A stretch of 28,272 nucleotides of DNA, taken from contig URIY01000021.1 of NCBI GenBank assembly GCA_900547995.1, positions 1 through 28,272 of the forward strand. Reading direction: 5' to 3'. The translations under genes and the position numbers were made by a program. The notes beneath the pieces were generated by a model. It saw nothing but the letters and a program-made list of their open reading frames with translations. It searched no databases and was not told the DNA's origin. Source of the stretch: an uncultured Mycoplasmatota bacterium. GTDB taxonomy: Bacteria > Bacillota_I > Bacilli_A > RF39 > UBA660. Of this stretch, positions 6,302 to 14,125 are shown one piece after another (positions within the stretch are counted from its first letter, which is position 1; every line of letters begins with the position of its first letter).

Positions 6302-8410
6302 ATGAAACTAGATTCTTTAAATGAGATGCAAAAAAAAGCCGTTGTAAAAACTGATGGCCCTCTTTTGGTACTAGCAGGTGCCGGATCTGGTAAAACAAAG
6401 GTTTTAACAACTAAAATTGCTTATTTAATAGAACAAATGCATATAAATCCTTATAATATATTAGCCATTACTTTTACAAATAAAGCAGCAAGAGAAATGA
6501 AGGATAGAATAACAAATATGCTTGGAATGCTAGCGAATAGTATTCAAATATCAACATTTCATTCTTTTGGTTTAACAATCGTTAGAGAAAACGCTGAAAA
6601 ATTAGATTTAAAAAGTAATTTTACAATTTTAGATAGTGAAGATTCTCTTACAATTATAAAGAAAATTATGAAGGACTTAAATATTAATGCAGAGTCTGTT
6701 AAACCTAAATATGTGAAAAATCAAATAAGTGGCGCTAAAAATGAACTTATGAGTCCTTTAGAGTATGAAAGATTTGCTATGACGGAGCAAGAAAAAAATG
6801 TTGTTAAAATATATAAAGTATATCAAAAAAGATTATTAATTAGTAACTCAGTTGATTTTGATGATTTATTAATGATGCCAATTATGTTATTTAGGAAAAA
6901 TCCCGATATATTAGAAAGATATCAAGAAAGATTTAAATACATATTAATAGATGAGTATCAAGATACTAATGAAGCACAATATACGTTAGTAAAAATGATT
7001 AGTTCTAAATATAAAAATGTATGTGTAGTTGGTGATAATGATCAATCTATATATAGTTTTAGAGGGGCTAATTATCAAAATATATTAAATTTTGAAAAAG
7101 ATTATAAAAGTGCTGAAACCATTATGTTAGAGGAAAATTATCGTTCTACTAAAAATATTTTAAAAGTTGCCAATGAAGTTATTGTTAATAATAATAAAAG
7201 AAAAGATAAAAATTTATGGACAGAAAATGAAGTAGGAAATAAAGTAAAATATTATAGGGCAAGTGATGAAAAAGATGAGGCTATATATGTTACAAAAGAA
7301 ATCCAAAAATTAATTGATGAAGGTATACCTAAAAATGAAATAGCCGTATTATATAGAACTAATGCTCAATCACGTACAATTGAAGAGGCTCTTCTTAGAG
7401 AAAATATACCATATAAAGTAATAGGTAGTTTTTACTTTTATAATAGAAAAGAAATTAAAGATTTAATTTGTTATTTAAAATTAATACATAATTCTTATGA
7501 TGATAATAGTTTACTTAGAGTTATTAATGTACCTAAAAGGGGTATAGGGGATAAAACAATTCAAAATATTACTGAAAAAGCAACTGAAAAAAATATATGT
7601 TTATATGATGCCATTGAATCAGGAAAAGAATTAATTTTTAAGAATAAACTTGAATATATAAAAAAAGAAGCAGATAACTGTTCACTTACTGATTTAATTG
7701 ATTTAATACTAAATGAAACGGGTATGAAAGAAGAATTAGTTAAAGAAAAAACAATTGAATCAGAAATAAGACTTGAAAATCTAGAAGAGTTTAAAAGTAT
7801 TACAAAGAATTTTGAAGAGAAATATGGTATAATTTCACTAGATGAATTTTTAGATGAAATAAGTTTAGTAGCTGATGTAGAAGAGCATAAGAATGATACA
7901 GATGTTGTTACACTGATGACTATACATTCTGCTAAGGGATTGGAATTTGATAATGTCTTTATAATTGGTATGGAAGAGGGAATCTTTCCACATTTTAATA
8001 GTTTTTTAGATGCAAATCAAATTGAAGAAGAGAGAAGACTTTGTTATGTTGCTATCACAAGAGCTAAAAAAAATCTATGGATTATAAATGCCAAAAGAAG
8101 AATGATTTATGGAAAAGATGGATGTAATCCACCAAGTAGATTTTTACAAGAAATAGATACTAACGATTTAGACATAAGTGAAGCAGGAACATCATTTAGT
8201 AATAAAATACCAGATAGTATATCTAATTTTGATAAAGATGCAACTTATACAATGGGTGAAAAAGTTTATCAAGATATGTATGGTGAAGGTATAATTGTTG
8301 GAATAGATGATGAGTTTATATCAATTGCTTTTGAACATCCATATGGGATAAAGAAATTCATTAAAGGACATAAAAGTATTAGAAAGGTTGATAAAGAATG
8401 TATAATTTAA
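6302..8410 (+). CDS. pcrA: ATP-dependent DNA helicase PcrA/UvrD
   Basis: A superfamily 1A 3'-5' helicase acting in nucleotide excision repair and in clearing replication and recombination intermediates. With the ATG at 6302 it has 702 aa, close to the usual 720-740. That start is chosen over the upstream 6242 codon because GGTGG lies just before it and MKLDSLNEMQKKAVV matches the family N-terminus. Visible motifs: Q motif (LNEMQKKAV), Walker A AGAGSGKT, FTNKAAREM, STFHSFG, Walker B DEYQDTN, GDNDQSIYSFRGA, ENYRST, TIHSAKGLEFD and VAITRAK. A small C-terminal Tudor-like segment (GEKVYQDMYGEGIIVGI) matches PcrA, where it contacts RNA polymerase. It heads an operon with a microprotein and galU. 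Confidence 0.96.
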   Translation: MKLDSLNEMQKKAVVKTDGPLLVLAGAGSGKTKVLTTKIAYLIEQMHINPYNILAITFTNKAAREMKDRITNMLGMLANSIQISTFHSFGLTIVRENAEKLDLKSNFTILDSEDSLTIIKKIMKDLNINAESVKPKYVKNQISGAKNELMSPLEYERFAMTEQEKNVVKIYKVYQKRLLISNSVDFDDLLMMPIMLFRKNPDILERYQERFKYILIDEYQDTNEAQYTLVKMISSKYKNVCVVGDNDQSIYSFRGANYQNILNFEKDYKSAETIMLEENYRSTKNILKVANEVIVNNNKRKDKNLWTENEVGNKVKYYRASDEKDEAIYVTKEIQKLIDEGIPKNEIAVLYRTNAQSRTIEEALLRENIPYKVIGSFYFYNRKEIKDLICYLKLIHNSYDDNSLLRVINVPKRGIGDKTIQNITEKATEKNICLYDAIESGKELIFKNKLEYIKKEADNCSLTDLIDLILNETGMKEELVKEKTIESEIRLENLEEFKSITKNFEEKYGIISLDEFLDEISLVADVEEHKNDTDVVTLMTIHSAKGLEFDNVFIIGMEEGIFPHFNSFLDANQIEEERRLCYVAITRAKKNLWIINAKRRMIYGKDGCNPPSRFLQEIDTNDLDISEAGTSFSNKIPDSISNFDKDATYTMGEKVYQDMYGEGIIVGIDDEFISIAFEHPYGIKKFIKGHKSIRKVDKECII

Positions 8411-8565
8411 GTATCGTAAAAACATTAGAAGATATTATGAATCCAGTTAAACAATGGATTTTTGATAATGCCGATAACCCTTTTTTTTGGATAGGTGTGG
8501 TAGTAATAGCTCTTACCATTTTTGGAATTGCCTATGCAGCAATTCATGGAAAGGATAGATCATGA
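8398..8565 (+). CDS. 55-aa single-pass membrane microprotein between pcrA and galU
   Basis: The ORF starts inside the end of pcrA (the pcrA stop is 8408-8410) and its TGA overlaps the galU ATG in an ATGA quartet (8562-8565). The ribosome binding site is AAAGG about 10 bases upstream. The protein has a soluble N-terminus of about 28 residues, one clear membrane helix at about 29-49 (FFWIGVVVIALTIFGIAYAA) and a short charged tail (HGKDRS). Double overlap with both neighbours and a clean membrane segment make it very likely real and translationally coupled. Function unknown. Confidence 0.75.
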   Translation: MYNLSIVKTLEDIMNPVKQWIFDNADNPFFWIGVVVIALTIFGIAYAAIHGKDRS

Positions 8566-9419
8566 AAAAAGTAAGAAAAGCCATAATCCCTGTTGCAGGA
8601 TTTGGTACAAGATTTTTGCCAATTACAAAAGCGGTACCTAAAGAAATGCTTCCTATAGTTGATATACCAACTATTGAATATATTGTAAAAGAAGCAGTAG
8701 ATAGTGGTATTGAAGAAATATTATTTGTAACTAATCCATATAAGAATTCAATTGAAGATTACTTTGATCACCATTATGAATTAGAAGCAAAATTAAAAGA
8801 AAATCATAAAGATAAACAATTAGAATGTATTTTAAAACCTATAAATATGGCAACATATACTTTTATAAGACAAGGTAGTCCTCTTGGAACTGGTCATGCC
8901 ATAAAAATATGCAAAAATTTTGTTCAAGATGAACCATTTGCAATCCTTTATGGAGATGATATTATTGATAGTAGTGTACCATGTTTAAAACAAATGATTA
9001 ATATGTATGAAAAGTATGATTGTAATGTTTTATGTGCCCAAAAATTAAGTGATGAAGAAATACCTAGTAAAGGCATTATTGAATATGAAGACAATGATGA
9101 ATTATATATTAAACGTTTAGTTGAAAAACCTAAATTAGATGATGCACCAAGTAAATTTGGAACAATTGGTAGATATATATTAAAGCCTGAGATATTTGAT
9201 GAACTTGATAAAATAGAAATTAAAAATGGTGAATATTTACTTACAGATGCTTTTGAAAGATTAATGAAATATCAAAAATTTGCTGCATGTAAATTAGATG
9301 GTACATATTATGATATTGGTAATCAACTTGGTTATTTAAAATGTAATATTGATTTTTCATTAAAGAGAGATAATATAAGAGAAGGGTTAAAAGATTATTT
9401 AAATAATAAAGATATATAA
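8562..9419 (+). CDS. galU: UTP--glucose-1-phosphate uridylyltransferase
   Basis: Makes UDP-glucose from UTP and glucose 1-phosphate, the precursor for glycolipids, polysaccharides and galactose use. 285 aa, in the usual range of 280-300. The N-terminal nucleotide-binding signature is complete (AGFGTRFLPITKAVPKEM), followed by DIPTIEYIVKEA, GTGHAI, the LYGDD metal motif near residue 128 and LVEKP near 188. The start overlaps the microprotein stop (ATGA), with AAAGGA upstream. Its placement with a helicase gene appears to be a lineage-specific operon rather than a pathway. Confidence 0.96.
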   Translation: MKKVRKAIIPVAGFGTRFLPITKAVPKEMLPIVDIPTIEYIVKEAVDSGIEEILFVTNPYKNSIEDYFDHHYELEAKLKENHKDKQLECILKPINMATYTFIRQGSPLGTGHAIKICKNFVQDEPFAILYGDDIIDSSVPCLKQMINMYEKYDCNVLCAQKLSDEEIPSKGIIEYEDNDELYIKRLVEKPKLDDAPSKFGTIGRYILKPEIFDELDKIEIKNGEYLLTDAFERLMKYQKFAACKLDGTYYDIGNQLGYLKCNIDFSLKRDNIREGLKDYLNNKDI

Positions 9420-9434
9420 ATTTTTGTAAAATTA

Positions 9435-9443
9435 TGTTATACT
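9435..9443 (+). promoter_or_regulatory. Extended -10 promoter upstream of the hairpin leader
   Basis: TGTTATACT, an extended -10 (hexamer 9438-9443), lies 16 bases after the galU stop. The predicted start near 9450 lies before the terminator hairpin at 9460-9497, so the downstream gene would have a leader containing a terminator. Confidence 0.4.
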
Positions 9444-9459
9444 GTATGTAGTTAGAGGG

Positions 9460-9497
9460 CTCGTATTAGACTTTAATAGTTTAATATGAGTTTTTTT
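9460..9497 (+). terminator. Terminator hairpin in the leader between galU and the repeat protein
   Basis: A 12-bp stem (9460-9471 with 9479-9490, two G-T wobbles), a 7-base loop and then seven T. It can end the pcrA-galU transcript. Because a -10 lies upstream of it, it may also act as an attenuator for the gene at 9511. Confidence 0.8.
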
Positions 9498-9510
9498 GTG
9501 AGGAGTGCGT

Positions 9511-10095
9511 ATGAAAAATTTTATATTTTCTTTTATATTTTTGATAGTTTTTTTCTGTAATTCATTGAGTGTAACTGCTAAAAGCGGTTGTTGTTCTCAT
9601 CATAAAGGAGTAGCAGGTTGTAATTCAAGCGGTAGACAGATTTGTAATGATGGAACATTAAGTCCTACTTGTACATGTACACCAAGTGTGTCATATGTTT
9701 ATGGATGCATGGATACTAAAGCTAAAAATTATAATGCAAGTGCTGATAGAGATGATGGCAGTTGTATTTATTATAAATATGGATGCATGGATACTAAAGC
9801 TAAAAATTATGATTCAACCGCTGAGAAGAGTAATGGAATATGTGAATATTATAAAGAAGGTTGTATGAATGAAAATTCTATAAATTATAATCCGATTGCT
9901 GATAAAGATGATGGAAGCTGTATTTTAAAAAACTATGGTTGTACAGATATTAAGGCAATAAATTATGATGATAGAGCCAATATTGATGATCATAGTTGTA
10001 AATATAAAAGTATAGGTGAGTTAAATACTGTGAAACACAATTTATTTGATGTTATTTTTGGGCTAGTTAGTAAGATTATATCTAATATTATATAA
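9511..10095 (+). CDS. Secreted cysteine-rich protein with four 26-aa-spaced repeats
   Basis: 194 aa with the ATG at 9511, preceded by GAGGAG at good spacing; the in-frame GTG at 9505 touches the ribosome binding site and is rejected. Residues 1-24 are a signal peptide. Residues 26-56 form a cysteine/histidine cluster (GCCSHHKGVAGCN ... CTC) seen in small secreted bacterial proteins. Four repeats follow at about 65-85, 91-111, 117-137 and 143-163, each with Cys2, NY and a final Cys; three carry D-D/N-G-x-C near the end. They resemble the known GC-x-D-x-x-A-x-NY...DDGSC repeats of surface proteins, which may bind calcium. A hydrophobic C-terminus (178-194) could anchor it. The paired cysteines suggest oxidised folding outside the cell. 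The partner is unknown. Confidence 0.8.
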   Translation: MKNFIFSFIFLIVFFCNSLSVTAKSGCCSHHKGVAGCNSSGRQICNDGTLSPTCTCTPSVSYVYGCMDTKAKNYNASADRDDGSCIYYKYGCMDTKAKNYDSTAEKSNGICEYYKEGCMNENSINYNPIADKDDGSCILKNYGCTDIKAINYDDRANIDDHSCKYKSIGELNTVKHNLFDVIFGLVSKIISNII

Positions 10096-10101
10096 CAGTA
10101 A

Positions 10102-10125
10102 AAAAGCATCATTTTTGATGCTTTT
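10102..10125. terminator. Bidirectional terminator between convergent genes
   Basis: A perfect 9-bp stem (AAAAGCATC with GATGCTTTT) and a 6-base loop, with A and T runs on opposite sides. It serves the repeat protein gene and the convergent glucosaminidase-like gene, whose stop codon overlaps its right edge. Confidence 0.85.
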
Positions 10126-11602
10126 AAAGTATTTTATTATTATTATCAATATATTCTTCTACTGTTTCTTGAATAGTTCCTTCATTTAATATACTATTAA
10201 CAGCAATTGCCCATTCTTCTGGCGTATGAGTGCAATATTTCTTTGATAGGAAATCAGCTATATTATTTTTGCCAATACATTCTTCATCATGTAAACATTT
10301 TGAATAAACGTTAAGAAAATTTCTTACCATTGATTCTTCACCAATCTCTGCCGTTTTATAAATATTAGGAATAGGATTTGCTTCTAGATCTAACGTTTTA
10401 GGTTGAATTATTCTTTCAAATCGATTTATTTGTTCTTGTGATGGATTAGCATTCATATTCCCACCAAAATTATTTAATTTAGTGGCATAATTAGAGGTTC
10501 CATTTCTAGTTTCAAGTCTATGAATAGCAACCATATTATTAAGTAAATCATTATTTTCTATACCGTAAATATATCTTGCAATATCAATCATATCTTTTTC
10601 TTTTTCTTCTGCTGTTTTGTTAGAAATAATAGGGTCTTGATTAGTAATTCCTAAATTATCAATCGCATAATTTTTAATTATAATAAATGTTCCCATAACA
10701 TCTAAATCACCATTAATAACACCTAAATTTTTAAGTTCATATAAGTTTTTTAGTTCAGTATTATTAGAATTACTTATATAGTATTCCATATTATTAACTT
10801 TATCACTTAATAATTTTTTAGATGTTTCTATATCAACGCTATAAAGATTAGAAGCAAAAGCAATGTATTGATTGATAGTGTTAAAGTTTTTTAATTGACT
10901 AAAATCTATTTGATTATAATTATCTAGGTTTTCATTATTAATTTCTATATTAGTATTTTTAAAGTCATTTTCATCAATTATTAATGTTTCTATTTTCTCA
11001 TTATTTTTGATATCTGTATCTTTACTATCATTTATTTTATCTTTATTAATAACTATTTCTTCTGTTTCTTCCTCACTTGTATCTAAATTTGCCTCTTGTG
11101 TTATTGAGGGATTATTAATCGTTGACGTATCATTTATTTTATTATTTGATGCAATAATTGATGGTATCATAATGCTTGCTGTTAAAAGGGATCCTGCAAC
11201 AACAAATTGGTTAGGAACTTTTTTAATAAAATTTTCTATTTTTAAATTAAGCTTTTTTCCTACTTTACTAATAGCTTTTTTCATCCAATATTTATTCATT
11301 TTCATTTCTAAATTATTAAATTTAAATATATTTAATAATCTATTATAATCATGTAGCACTACTTTATATTTAACTTTTTTATCATTTTGAACTATAAGTA
11401 TACGTTGATCCTCTTTTTCATAGCAGTGTAATAGTTTTTGTTTGGTAAGACTATCAAAAAATTTTTGTATATATTTATTCTCATCATTTTTTTTAGTCCA
11501 ATAATCAAGTATGATATTATTATTTTTTATTTCGGGGCATAGTATTTGAAAACTGCCATCACTATTGATATAAATATCCATATTTACAAATGTATTTGCC
11601 AT
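10124..11602 (-). CDS. Membrane-anchored glucosaminidase/lysozyme-like protein
   Basis: 492 aa. The N-terminal 130 residues are cytoplasmic and basic, and one membrane helix lies at about 132-151 (VVAGSLLTASIMIPSIIA). A long Asn/Asp/Glu-rich linker runs to about 235, then an extracellular helical region. Near 359-382 the segment AIHRLETRNGTSNYATKLNNFGGN matches the LESGxGTS ... NNFGG pattern of FlgJ/LytD-type glucosaminidases and related transglycosylase-like folds, with Glu364 as candidate catalytic acid. Three cysteines (about 436, 442, 457) follow. It is probably a cell-wall hydrolase held in the membrane. The unusual feature is the large cytoplasmic N-domain, which resembles no domain I can name. 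AGGAGG precedes the ATG. Confidence 0.6.
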   Translation of the reverse strand: MANTFVNMDIYINSDGSFQILCPEIKNNNIILDYWTKKNDENKYIQKFFDSLTKQKLLHCYEKEDQRILIVQNDKKVKYKVVLHDYNRLLNIFKFNNLEMKMNKYWMKKAISKVGKKLNLKIENFIKKVPNQFVVAGSLLTASIMIPSIIASNNKINDTSTINNPSITQEANLDTSEEETEEIVINKDKINDSKDTDIKNNEKIETLIIDENDFKNTNIEINNENLDNYNQIDFSQLKNFNTINQYIAFASNLYSVDIETSKKLLSDKVNNMEYYISNSNNTELKNLYELKNLGVINGDLDVMGTFIIIKNYAIDNLGITNQDPIISNKTAEEKEKDMIDIARYIYGIENNDLLNNMVAIHRLETRNGTSNYATKLNNFGGNMNANPSQEQINRFERIIQPKTLDLEANPIPNIYKTAEIGEESMVRNFLNVYSKCLHDEECIGKNNIADFLSKKYCTHTPEEWAIAVNSILNEGTIQETVEEYIDNNNKIL

Positions 11603-11715
11603 AAAATATTCCTCCTATTATTATTTTTTCATATATTTTTATATATTTCAACAAAAATTATTAATTCTTTACATTACTTTACTTATTAAATTATAAAAAT
11701 ATCTTAATATAATCT

Positions 11716-11744
11716 TTGACTTATTAGTCACAAAGTATTATCAT
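11716..11744 (+). promoter_or_regulatory. Promoter with overlapping dyad upstream of the P-type ATPase
   Basis: TTGACT (11716-11721) and TATCAT (11739-11744) are 17 bp apart. The palindrome TGACT-TATT-AGTCA (11717-11730), flanked by CTTTG and CAAAG arms, overlaps the -35, which suggests a repressor site. Confidence 0.45.
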
Positions 11745-11779
11745 TATTATAGTATATATTAAAAATAAGGAATGATTTT

Positions 11780-14101
11780 ATGGTTAGATATAATCCAGAT
11801 ATGAAGTATGGTTTAACTAATAAAGAAGTAGAGGAACGTGTAAAAAATAAATTATTAAATATATCAGAAATACCAAAAACAAAAACAATAAAACAAATAG
11901 TATTATCACATATATTTACTCTTTTTAATATTTTAAATATATGTCTTGGAATTTGTATTTGTTTAGTAGAGTCATATCGTAATTTATTGTTTTTAGGCGT
12001 TGTTTTTTGTAATACTATCATAGGTATTTATCAAGAAATAAGAGCCAAAAGAATAGTTGATAAATTATCTTTAATATCTGAAAGTAAAGTAAATGTAATT
12101 AGGAATGGTAAAAAAGAAGCAATAAATATAGAGGATGTTGTCCTTGATGATATAACAGAATATAAACTTGGTAATCAAATAGTTGCTGATTCAATTATTC
12201 TATCTGGTAGTTGTGAGGTTAATGAATCTTTTTTAACAGGTGAAGCTGATTCTATTGTTAAAAAGAGGGGTGATTATATCTTTTCAGGAAGTTATATTGT
12301 ACGTGGTAGTGTTGTTGCAAGAGTTGATAAAATAGGTAAAGATAATTATATTTCAACTATATCTAGTGGTGCCAAATTTATTAAAAAAGTTGATTCAGAA
12401 ATAATAACAACCATTAATAAGATTATAAAAATGTTATCAATTACTATTATTCCAATGGGAATTATTCTTTTTATTAAACAAATAACACTTCCTGATAATG
12501 ATTTAACATCTAGTGTTGTAAATACTGTTGCGGCTTTAATTGGCATGATACCTGAAGGTCTTGTTCTTTTGACAAGTAGTGTTTTTGCGGTTAGTATTAT
12601 AAGGTTATCAAAATATAATGTTCTTGTTCAAGAATTATATTGTATTGAAAATTTAGCCCGTATTGATACTCTTTGCTTAGATAAAACAGGTACAATTACT
12701 GAAGGAATAATGGAGTTATATGATATTATTCCATTTAATTCTTACTCTAAAAATGATCTTGAAACATATCTTGAATATTTGTGTTCTAATTTAGATAATG
12801 ATAATGCAACAATGGAAGCTATAAATAAAATTTATGGAAATAAGGTACAAATCAAGGCCGATAAAATATATTCCTTTTCATCTGAAAAAAAATATTCAGG
12901 TATTGAAATAAATGGTACAACCTATTTAATAGGTGCTCCTGATTATTTACTTAATGAAACTGCTAAAATTAAATTAGAAAAATATAATGAAGAAAATAGA
13001 GTACTAGCTCTTGTTAAACTTAGGAATTTTGATGGACTTGATTATAGTAATAATACATTAGTTGGTATTATATTATTAAGAGATAAAATAAGAGATAGCG
13101 CCATTAAAACACTTGAATTTTTTAGAGAACAAAATATATCTATTAAAGTAATATCTGGTGATAATCCTATGACTGCCTCTAGTATTGCTAAAAGAGTTGG
13201 TATTATAAATGCTGATAAATATATTGATGCATCTAGTTTAGTTACCAAAAAAGATATTCAAAATGCCGTTGATAAATATACTATATTTGGAAGAGTTAAA
13301 CCAAATCAAAAGAAAGAAATTATTAAGTCACTTCAGAAAAATGGACATTTTGTTGGATATGTTGGAGATGGTGTAAATGATGTTCTTGCTTTAAAGTCAT
13401 CTGATTGTAGTATTACTTTTCAAAATGGTAGTGAGGCCGCTAGAAATATATCTAATTTAGTATTATTAGATTCCAATTTTAGTGGTATACCTAAAATAGT
13501 TTCCGAGGGAAGAAGAAGTATTAATAATATTCAAAGATCTTCAAGTTTATTTTTAGTAAAAACTATTTATTCTTGTCTTTTATCAATTATATTTCTTTTT
13601 TTAAATGAGTCTTATCCATTTATTCCAATTCAATTAACGCTAACTAGTGTAGTAACTATTGGAATACCATCTTTTGTTTTAGCCCTTGAACCTAATAAAG
13701 AAAAAGTATCGGGTCACTTTTTCCCAAATGTAATTAGTAAATCACTCCCAGCAGCCCTTACTATAGTTGCCAATATATTAATAACAATGATAGTAAGAGA
13801 TATTTTTAAATTTACTGATATTGAAACGTCAACTATATGTGTTTTATTAACAGGACTAACAGGATTTATACTACTGTATAGATTATGTAAGCCTTTTAAT
13901 ATTATTAGAGGAATCTTGCTTACTTTAATGATAACTATTTTTGCTTTTGGAATATTAGGCTTTAGAAATATCTTTTATCTTGCAACTATTACACCATATA
14001 TGTTATTAGTAGTGTTGTTTTTAACAGTTTTATCATATATAATATTTAATGTAATGATGAATTTAATAGATAAGCATATAATACCTAAAATAAATAAATA
14101 A
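11780..14101 (+). CDS. P-type cation-transporting ATPase (CtpE-like)
   Basis: 773 aa, a full-length P-type pump. Motifs: the dephosphorylation loop TGEAD (153-157), PEGL in the fourth membrane helix (258-261), the phosphorylation site DKTGT with Asp301, SGDNPMTA near 459 and the hinge GDGVND (529-534). Helix pairs lie near 45-82 and 215-275, and a C-terminal bundle of helices lies at about 590-765. There is no N-terminal heavy-metal domain and no CPC. PEGL in place of PEGLP/CPC is typical of the CtpE branch, linked to calcium uptake in mycobacteria. The ion here is therefore inferred, not shown. GGAAT precedes the ATG. The sortase gene follows 24 bp later and is probably cotranscribed. Confidence 0.9.
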   Translation: MVRYNPDMKYGLTNKEVEERVKNKLLNISEIPKTKTIKQIVLSHIFTLFNILNICLGICICLVESYRNLLFLGVVFCNTIIGIYQEIRAKRIVDKLSLISESKVNVIRNGKKEAINIEDVVLDDITEYKLGNQIVADSIILSGSCEVNESFLTGEADSIVKKRGDYIFSGSYIVRGSVVARVDKIGKDNYISTISSGAKFIKKVDSEIITTINKIIKMLSITIIPMGIILFIKQITLPDNDLTSSVVNTVAALIGMIPEGLVLLTSSVFAVSIIRLSKYNVLVQELYCIENLARIDTLCLDKTGTITEGIMELYDIIPFNSYSKNDLETYLEYLCSNLDNDNATMEAINKIYGNKVQIKADKIYSFSSEKKYSGIEINGTTYLIGAPDYLLNETAKIKLEKYNEENRVLALVKLRNFDGLDYSNNTLVGIILLRDKIRDSAIKTLEFFREQNISIKVISGDNPMTASSIAKRVGIINADKYIDASSLVTKKDIQNAVDKYTIFGRVKPNQKKEIIKSLQKNGHFVGYVGDGVNDVLALKSSDCSITFQNGSEAARNISNLVLLDSNFSGIPKIVSEGRRSINNIQRSSSLFLVKTIYSCLLSIIFLFLNESYPFIPIQLTLTSVVTIGIPSFVLALEPNKEKVSGHFFPNVISKSLPAALTIVANILITMIVRDIFKFTDIETSTICVLLTGLTGFILLYRLCKPFNIIRGILLTLMITIFAFGILGFRNIFYLATITPYMLLVVLFLTVLSYIIFNVMMNLIDKHIIPKINK

Positions 14102-14125
14102 AAAGAATAGAAATCGGGTGATATT

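Noticed and set aside
9686..9868. Open frame within the Cys-rich repeat protein gene
   Set aside because: It is an out-of-frame reading of the duplicated 78-bp units with no Shine-Dalgarno site.
11007..11348. Plus-strand hydrophobic open frame inside the glucosaminidase-like gene
   Set aside because: It is the antisense of the linker and membrane segment and has no start signals.
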